Assembly: GCA_951217055.1 (NCBI GenBank)
Contig: OX578277.1
Location: 66,372,388 to 66,436,387 of the forward strand
Direction: 5' to 3'
DNA: 64,000 bases
Source: Gerris lacustris
Lineage: Eukaryota; Arthropoda; Insecta; Hemiptera; Gerridae
The position numbers and the translations under genes were made by a program. Under the pieces are notes generated by a model that saw only the letters and a list, made by a program, of their open reading frames with translations, made no database searches and was not told where the DNA came from. Positions 58,174 through 64,000 of this stretch are shown in pieces. Each line of letters opens with the position of its first letter. The stretch's first letter is position 1.

Positions 58174-59125
58174 GAGTGGTTTTCAGCATGACGTCTGTGT
58201 ATGTGTGTGTGTGTGTGTGTGTTACCTCGTAGCTCCCAAGATATTTAACCTAGAGAGTTGAAACTTGGCAGAAAAAACAGTCCTTACTATCAGTCCTCAA
58301 AAACGTTCCCTACTTTATTTTTACGGAAGTTGTAACTTCGCATCGCTTTATTTTATAATCTGCATTTGATAGATTTTTTTTTTGGCTCAATAACTATAGA
58401 CAATAACTTCACAATAGACATTTTTATTCACAAACAGCTGAAATCGGATCAAAAATAGTAATATTACCCTCTAATATAAAAATATGAAAAAAGTGAACAT
58501 AACAACAATAACTACTCTTAAAGAGCTTTCCAACGACATGAATCATGAAGGGCATAATATACTATTTTAACTTTTGTACCCCGTACCCCTGAGACTCCAA
58601 CTTCACAATAGACATTTTTATTCACAAACAGCTGTAATTGTTATGATATACGTGATGGACTACTACGTTTTTAAAGTAATTCAATGCCCGAAGAAAACTG
58701 AGTGGTTTTCAGCATGACGTCTGTGTATGTGTGTGTGTGTGTTACATCGTAGCTCCCAAGATATTTAACCTAGAGAGTTGAAACTTGGCAGAAAAAACAG
58801 TCCTTACTATCAGTCCTCAAAAACGTTCCCTACTTTTTTTTTACGGAAGTTGTAACTTCGCATCGCTTTATTTTATAATCTGCATTTGATAGATTTTTTT
58901 TTTTGGCTCAATAACTATAGACAATAACTTCACAATAGACATTTTTATTCACAAACAGCTGAAATCGGATCAAAAATAGTAATATTACCCTCTAATATAA
59001 AAATATGAAAAAAGTGAACATAACAACAATAACTACTCTTAAAGAGCTTTCCAACGACATGAATCATGAAGGGCATAATATACTATTTTAACTTTTGTAC
59101 CCCGTACCCCTGAGTACCAATTTGG
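58174..59125 (+). repeat. Tandem duplication (period 526) of a dispersed repeat block
   Basis: 58174 to about 58595 and 58700 to about 59121 are nearly identical: GAGTGGTTTTCAGCATGACG, a (TG)n tract, AGTTGAAACTTGGCAG, TTACGGAAGTTGTAACTTCG, then the ACATAACAACAATAAC, AAAGAGCTTTCCAACGAC and GTACCCCGTACCCCTGAG modules seen throughout the array. Between the copies (about 58640-58699) lies a piece of the retroposed 3' tail sequence, without its poly(A). No coding function. Confidence 0.8.
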
Positions 59126-59274
59126 ACCATTTCAGATTTTTACCTTTCTGGTGTTGGTCACTATGACCGTGCCGAAATTTGTGTGGATCGGTTCACCCGT
59201 TCAGAAGGAGTATGTGTCCAACAAAATGCAAAGTGTAGAATAAAAGCAATATCGATAATTGTTATGATATACGT

Positions 59275-59380
59275 GATGGACTACTACGTTTTTCAAGTAA
59301 TTCAATGCCCGAAGAAAACTTGTATCATTAACACTTATAACATTTATATATGTAGTTGTGTTACTCAATAAAGTGGAAAA

Positions 59381-59418
<38 letters not shown>
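59275..59418 (+). repeat. Retroposed 3' tail with AATAAA, short A-tract and (AT)n
   Basis: Same 3' end as in the array units (from TGGACTACTACG to CAATAAAGTGG), here outside the array and preceded by different sequence. This shows it is a dispersed family. The Penelope-like tandem begins directly after the (AT)n run. Confidence 0.6.
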
Positions 59419-59422
<4 letters not shown>

Positions 59423-59954
59423 ATTTTGAGTAGTTACCGCAAGTTTGTACGTTATCAAATGAGGATATCCCTACCGTCAATACTTGCTTGATCTGGAGAT
59501 CACTGGACCGGTTTCGGCTAAACGCCATCATCAGCAGAGTCGAAGTCTCTCGTAGCACTCAACACACTTATCGAGTCTACATGAGAGAATGAAGTTGGAA
59601 AGGTGGAGGCAGATGAAGATATATATACAAAAGAAGTAGGATAAGGAAAAACCCGTGAGACGGGGGTGTCAGGTGCACAGACGGCGAAAAAACAAAGGGA
59701 AGAGTGCGCGAAAAAGAAGATGATGTAATGAAGGGAAGGTTGCGTAGAGGGATGATGCAATAGACGAAAGGGTTGAATAGAGACAAGGCGATGTAATAGA
59801 GTGAAGGGTGGGCGACGGACAGAGATGATGTAAAGAACCATAAGAGTTGGCATAGAGAAAAAGAAAAGGATGATTTTAGGAGGGGAAGAATAATAAGAGA
59901 AAAAGTTGAGAAATTGATGAAGGAAAAGAAAAAAGAGATGGGTGTTCGAAAAGT
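59419..59954 (-). repeat. pLTR of the Penelope-like element, downstream copy
   Basis: Non-coding part after the ORF stop. Repeated at 62398-62933 upstream of the ORF. It holds the hammerhead motif near its outer end and a purine-rich plus strand. The first 46 ORF codons of the next copy read into this type of sequence. Confidence 0.75.
59496..59549 (-). ncRNA. Predicted type I hammerhead ribozyme, downstream pLTR
   Basis: Minus strand, 5' to 3': GAGA, an asymmetric loop, CTG; core CTGATGA; one extra U; stem II GGC/GCC with a GTTTA loop; core GAAA; a two-base-pair CC/GG stem III read straight into the cleavage triplet GUC; then CAG, loop, TCTC closing stem I. The stem III strand ACCGGT is self-complementary, so two molecules can share it, as proposed for dimeric Penelope hammerheads. 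The extra nucleotide before stem II has a precedent in a viroid hammerhead. Self-cleavage would define the RNA 5' end. Confidence 0.7.
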
Positions 59955-62537
59955 TCAGTCTAGTCTAGGTCTTTTACTTAGCGTATGCGTTAAGGTTGTG
60001 TCGTCTCGTTTACGTTTGTTGGTTGGTGGTTTAAGTGCTGAAAATGTTACGTCAGAGTTAGTGAGTACTTGTTCGTTAATTAAGGTCTTGTTGGTCGTCC
60101 TATGTTTGTAAATTTCAAGTTTTTCAAGTATGTCGAGTCTTGGTCCTTTCTGTTCTTTGTGCAATACTGTCATTGATTGGTCAATTGTCGTCGGTTCGTG
60201 TCCGTGTTTGCGTAGGTGGTTAGCGAAGTTAGAGTCTGTTCTATTGTATATGTAAGATCGTATGTGTTCTTTATACCTAGTTTGTAAGTTGCGTCCTGTC
60301 CTTCCTATGTATACTTGGTCGCAGTCGTTGCAAGTTAGTTTATAAATTCCACTATTGTCATAAATGTTATTGTTAGTCTGTCGTTTTATTAGTCTGTTCC
60401 CTATGTTGTTTGTTGTTTTGAAAGCTGTCTTAATGTCGTATTTGTTGAAAAAGTTTGTGAGTCGATAAGTCTCTTTGCCTACGTAAGTTAGTGCAGTCCA
60501 TTGAAAGTCGTTCGGTGTCGTTTGTTGTGTCATGTTGGTCCTATTCTTGTGTCGTCCTACCAGTTTGTTTATGGTACGTTTGTGATATCCGTTGTTTTTA
60601 GCTATGTTGTGTATTGTGTCGAGTTCTGTTTGATAATTATCGGGAGTCAGAGGTGTGGTATTGAGTCGGTGTATCATGGATCTGTATGCGGCTAGTTTGT
60701 GTTGTGTTGGATGATTTGACGTTGCGTGTATTGTGTGGTCGGTTGCTGTAGGTTTCCTATAGATTTTGTAAGTGAGTTTGTGGTCTATTCGTGACAAGGT
60801 TAAGTCCATGAAGTTAAGTTGTCCGTCTGTTTCTGTTTCTAAGGTGAATTTAATGTTAGGGTGTATTTCGTTCATGTACGTCAGTAAGTCGTTAGTTCGT
60901 TCTATTTCAGACTCGATTACCAGAAAGCAGTCGTCGACATAACGTTTGTAATAGACCACGCCAAATACCTCCGCTAGCTTAGGTACATACAGATCTTCTA
61001 AGGATTGCATGAAAACCTCAGCCATTATGGAAGATGTTGGATGACCCATTCCCAAACCGTCTGTCGCTAAGTAATTCTTGGCATTGAAACTGAAGTAGTT
61101 CTGTTTTAAAGTAGTGCGTAGTAAATTTATTAGTTGTTGTACAGTCTGTCGGTCGTGGTTGAGTAATAATTTGTGTTCAAGTAAGTTTATAGTCTCGTTA
61201 ACAGGTATAGATGTGTAAAGATTAGTTACGTCGAGTGATATTAGTCGGCTTTGTGAATTTAGAGTAAGGTTAGATGTTAAAGTCGTTAATTCGTGGCTGT
61301 TTTTTAATGTGTATTTATCGTCAAGTTCTGCAAAGTCTTTTATGGTTGTTGCTAAGTGTTGTGAGAGTTTGTATGCGGGTGCCTGTCTGTAGTTGACTAT
61401 TGGTCTAATAGGTGTGTCAGGTTTGTGAATTTTTGGTAAAGCTTTTAGTGAAGGAATTGACGGGTTAGAATTTATGTAACGATATTTATTTTTCGGCAAA
61501 ATTATCAAAGGTGACCGGATTATCGCGTTATGTATGTCTGTCAGGTACTTGTTAGTTGGGTCTTTCTGTAGCTGTTTGTAACCATTCGTGTTGATGAAAT
61601 GTACTGTCTTGTCTATGTAGTCCGTTGTCTTTATAATGACTGTGGCGTTGCCTTTATCTGCTTTTGTGATAGTGAGGTTATTGTCGTGTATCTTATTCCT
61701 AATCTGTCTAGCAGTCTTATGGTCTGAATTCTGTCGGCTGGTTTTGTCTAAGTTCGTCCGTATTTTTTGTAAGATGTTCACTGCGGTGTGTCTAGCGTGT
61801 GTCTGTAGGTCTTGTGGTAGTTTGTTTATAGCAATTTCTGTGTCTACTGTTAGTCGTTCAATGTCTTTGTCAATGTTAGTGTTGCACAAGTTATGTTTGA
61901 GTCCTTTGTCTAGTAATTTAAGTTCGTAAGCTGTGAATCTAGTATTAGTAAGGTTAACTGTCCGTGGGTGAAAGCTAGTTGGTCGGTCTTGTCTAGTGTC
62001 TGTGTCAATAAGCTTGTTCAGTTTGTTCCTAAGTTTGTCATATTTCGTCTTCATTTGTCTGTCAATGTCTTTTTTCATATTGTCGTAGAAACTAATGTAG
62101 TTGTCAGTACCTAATATGTTAGCTATCTGTAAGTGAGTTTGCATAAGTCGTAAGTTGAGTCTGTCTTTCTTGATATATAGTGATTTGATTTCATTTTTGA
62201 TGCGCAAAGTCTGTGCTTGAAATCGGGTACGTCGTGCGGCTAAAGAAGTTTGTTTGAAAAGAATTTTTGCGTAAGTAGGAATTACTCGATGAGTAAGGCA
62301 TTGCTTATTAAACCAAATATTGGAAATGGTAAGATGGAGTTTGAAAGAGAGATAAGAAAAGTTTCGGCATAAATCTGCTTGACTAGCAGTATTAAAATCG
62401 AATTTTGAGTAGTTACCGCAAGTTTGTACGTTATCAAATGAGGATATCCCTACCGTCAATACTTGCTTGATCTGGAGATCACTGGACCGGTTTCGGCTAA
62501 ACGCCATCATCAGCAGAGTCGAAGTCTCTCGTAGCAC
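59955..62537 (-). CDS. Penelope-like reverse transcriptase with GIY-YIG endonuclease (intact)
   Basis: 860 residues, uninterrupted. It copies the element RNA and nicks target DNA. Order: N-terminal region with basic helices (about 50-280); RT domain (about 290-600) with KADKGNATVI, PKIHKPDTPIRPIV, LDVTNLYTSIP (motif A Asp), LGMGHPTSSIMAE and RYVDDCF (catalytic YVDD); linker; GIY-YIG nuclease (about 730-800) with SGIYKLTCNDCDQVYIG, RTGRNLQTRYKEH and a following HLRKHGHE; and a basic tail KRKRDD...KRPRLD. It belongs to the endonuclease-bearing Penelope group. The first 46 codons (from ATG 62537) lie in the upstream pLTR, so the ORF crosses the tandem junction at about 62397 and the hammerhead overlaps its start; the native start may be further in. 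Confidence 0.92.
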   Translation of the reverse strand: MLRETSTLLMMAFSRNRSSDLQIKQVLTVGISSFDNVQTCGNYSKFDFNTASQADLCRNFSYLSFKLHLTISNIWFNKQCLTHRVIPTYAKILFKQTSLAARRTRFQAQTLRIKNEIKSLYIKKDRLNLRLMQTHLQIANILGTDNYISFYDNMKKDIDRQMKTKYDKLRNKLNKLIDTDTRQDRPTSFHPRTVNLTNTRFTAYELKLLDKGLKHNLCNTNIDKDIERLTVDTEIAINKLPQDLQTHARHTAVNILQKIRTNLDKTSRQNSDHKTARQIRNKIHDNNLTITKADKGNATVIIKTTDYIDKTVHFINTNGYKQLQKDPTNKYLTDIHNAIIRSPLIILPKNKYRYINSNPSIPSLKALPKIHKPDTPIRPIVNYRQAPAYKLSQHLATTIKDFAELDDKYTLKNSHELTTLTSNLTLNSQSRLISLDVTNLYTSIPVNETINLLEHKLLLNHDRQTVQQLINLLRTTLKQNYFSFNAKNYLATDGLGMGHPTSSIMAEVFMQSLEDLYVPKLAEVFGVVYYKRYVDDCFLVIESEIERTNDLLTYMNEIHPNIKFTLETETDGQLNFMDLTLSRIDHKLTYKIYRKPTATDHTIHATSNHPTQHKLAAYRSMIHRLNTTPLTPDNYQTELDTIHNIAKNNGYHKRTINKLVGRHKNRTNMTQQTTPNDFQWTALTYVGKETYRLTNFFNKYDIKTAFKTTNNIGNRLIKRQTNNNIYDNSGIYKLTCNDCDQVYIGRTGRNLQTRYKEHIRSYIYNRTDSNFANHLRKHGHEPTTIDQSMTVLHKEQKGPRLDILEKLEIYKHRTTNKTLINEQVLTNSDVTFSALKPPTNKRKRDDTTLTHTLSKRPRLD

Positions 62538-62933
62538 TCAACACACTTATCGAGTCTACATGAGAGAATGAAGTTGGAAAGGTGGAGGCAGATGAAGATA
62601 TATATACAAAAGAAGTAGGATAAGGAAAAACCCGTGAGACGGGGGTGTCAGGTGCACAGACGGCGAAAAAACAAAGGGAAGAGTGCGCGAAAAAGAAGAT
62701 GATGTAATGAAGGGAAGGTTGCGTAGAGGGATGATGCAATAGACGAAAGGGTTGAATAGAGACAAGGCGATGTAATAGAGTGAAGGGTGGGCGACGGACA
62801 GAGATGATGTAAAGAACCATAAGAGTTGGCATAGAGAAAAAGAAAAGGATGATTTTAGGAGGGGAAGAATAATAAGAGAAAAAGTTGAGAAATTGATGAA
62901 GGAAAAGAAAAAAGAGATGGGTGTTCGAAAAGT
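62398..62933 (-). repeat. pLTR of the Penelope-like element, upstream copy
   Basis: Near-identical to 59419-59954. It lies 5' of the intact ORF on the minus strand and is itself the 3' non-coding part of the next tandem copy. Confidence 0.75.
62475..62528 (-). ncRNA. Predicted type I hammerhead ribozyme, upstream pLTR
   Basis: Identical to the motif at 59496-59549, 2,979 bases away. It lies within the first codons of the intact ORF, so self-cleavage here would separate the RNA upstream of codon ~20 from the rest. Confidence 0.7.
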
Positions 62934-64000
62934 TCAGTCTAGTCTAGGTCTTTTACTTAGCGTATGCGTTAAGGTTGTGTCGTCTCGTTTACGTTTGTTG
63001 GTTGGTGGTTTAAGTGCTGAAAATGTTACGTCAGAGTTAGTGAGTAATTGTTCGTTAATTAAGGTCTTGTTGGTCGTCCTATGTTTGTAAATTTCAAGTT
63101 TTTCAAGTATGTCGAGTCTTGGTCCTTTCTGTTCTTTGTGCAATACTGTCATTGATTGGTCAATTGTCGTCGGTTCGTGTCCGTGTTTGCGTAGGTGGTT
63201 AGCGAAGTTAGAGTCTGTTCTATTGTATATGTAAGATCGTATGTGTTCTTTATACCTAGTTTGTAAGTTGCGTCCTGTCCTTCCTATGTATACTTGGTCG
63301 CAGTCGTTGCAAGTTAGTTTATAAATTCCACTATTGTCATAAATGTTATTGTTAGTCTGTCGTTTTATTAGTCTGTTCCCTATGTTGTTTGTTGTTTTGA
63401 AAGCTGTCTTAATGTCGTATTTGTTGAAAAAGTTTGTGAGTCGATAAGTCTCTTTGCCTACGTAAGTTAGTGCAGTCCATTGAAAGTCGTTCGGTGTCGT
63501 TTGTTGTGTCATGTTGGTCCTATTCTTGTGTCGTCCTACCAGTTTGTTTATGGTACGTTTGTGATATCCGTTGTTTTTAGCTATGTTGTGTATTGTGTCG
63601 AGTTCTGTTTGATAATTATCGGGAGTCAGAGGTGTGGTATTGAGTCGGTGTATCATGGATCTGTATGCGGCTAGTTTGTGTTGTGTTGGATGATTTGACG
63701 TTGCGTGTATTGTGTGGTCGGTTGCTGTAGGTTTCCTATAGATTTTGTAAGTGAGTTTGTGGTCTATTCGTGACAAGGTTAAGTCCATGAAGTTAAGTTG
63801 TCCGTCTGTTTCTGTTTCTAAGGTGAATTTAATGTTAGGGTGTATTTCGTTCATGTACGTCAGTAAGTCGTTAGTTCGTTCTATTTCAGACTCGATTACC
63901 AGAAAGCAGTCGTCGACATAACGTTTGTAATAGACCACGCCAAATACCTCCGCTAGCTTAGGTACATACAGATCTTCTAAGGATTGCATGAAAACCTCAG
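62934..64000 (-). CDS. Penelope-like RT/GIY-YIG ORF, second tandem copy (runs off the window)
   Basis: Same reading frame as 59955-62537, open from the window end to the stop at 62934. It covers the part after RT motif B (EVFMQSLED), the YVDD motif, the linker, the GIY-YIG nuclease and the basic tail. One residue differs (NEQLL for NEQVL). The N-terminal half lies beyond the window, so completeness is unknown. Confidence 0.9.
   Translation of the reverse strand, partial: EVFMQSLEDLYVPKLAEVFGVVYYKRYVDDCFLVIESEIERTNDLLTYMNEIHPNIKFTLETETDGQLNFMDLTLSRIDHKLTYKIYRKPTATDHTIHATSNHPTQHKLAAYRSMIHRLNTTPLTPDNYQTELDTIHNIAKNNGYHKRTINKLVGRHKNRTNMTQQTTPNDFQWTALTYVGKETYRLTNFFNKYDIKTAFKTTNNIGNRLIKRQTNNNIYDNSGIYKLTCNDCDQVYIGRTGRNLQTRYKEHIRSYIYNRTDSNFANHLRKHGHEPTTIDQSMTVLHKEQKGPRLDILEKLEIYKHRTTNKTLINEQLLTNSDVTFSALKPPTNKRKRDDTTLTHTLSKRPRLD

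Larger units (their letters stand above)
59419..64000 (-). mobile_element. Head-to-tail tandem of a Penelope-like retroelement
   Basis: The same sequence starts at 59419 and 62398, a period of 2,979 bp. The left copy is whole; the right copy runs off the window. The copies are almost identical (one visible change gives Leu for Val near the ORF end). Tandem copies acting as terminal repeats (pLTRs), a single RT plus GIY-YIG ORF and a hammerhead motif are established traits of Penelope-like elements. The left border lies at an (AT)n run. Confidence 0.92.

Noticed and set aside
60501..61929. Plus-strand ORFs within the Penelope-like element, and the Leu/Phe/Ser-rich ORFs at 59518-59853
   Set aside because: Shadows of the minus-strand RT ORF, or of purine-rich pLTR sequence.

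Overview
The window is eukaryotic DNA, most probably from an arthropod. It is strongly AT-rich, has short GT-AG introns (roughly 60-140 bases), long (AT)n and poly(A) tracts, and carries complete or broken hAT-like, MULE-like, I-like LINE and Penelope-like elements. The species cannot be named from sequence alone. There are no bacterial operons, CRISPR arrays or rRNA genes, and I found no complete tRNA gene. All coordinates were counted by eye.

From 1 to about 51,100 the window is a tandem array. One unit, about 8.4-8.8 kb once inserts are removed, starts again at 1, 11181, 26788 and 41504. Every unit carries, on the minus strand, the same 8-exon gene for a 367-residue Smaug-like RNA-binding protein: an N-terminal Smaug-similarity region, a SAM domain with the LRLHKY and TKGAR motifs, and a PHAT-like C-terminus. 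Three copies are complete (10126-14143, 25733-27646, 40441-42362), one is cut by the window start, and one is a shredded fragment near 51.2 kb. A TATA box with an initiator about 30 bases downstream is repeated before each copy. The other ~7-8 kb of each unit holds an unrecognised conserved ORF (broken by the same nonsense codon in two copies), a polyadenylated retroposed tail with (AT)n, and modules of a dispersed repeat.

Each unit has its own later insertions, many with an empty site in a sister unit that fixes their ends: a 2,749-bp TIR element (unit 1); a hAT-like element 11 bases past a splice donor, plus a six-fold ~300-bp repeat array and a recombinant junction (unit 2); an almost intact I-like LINE (unit 3); a MULE-like element and a 5'-truncated Penelope-like element (unit 4). 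The right edge (51.1-52.1 kb) is a scramble of unit pieces.

From 52.1 to 59.4 kb lie decayed elements: a LINE 3' end, an inverted diverged piece of the array unit, a 1.5-kb palindrome, a dead Penelope-like fragment and a duplicated repeat block. From 59.4 kb to the end is a head-to-tail tandem of a nearly identical Penelope-like retroelement with an intact 860-residue RT/GIY-YIG ORF. Its terminal repeat carries a predicted hammerhead ribozyme on the same strand.
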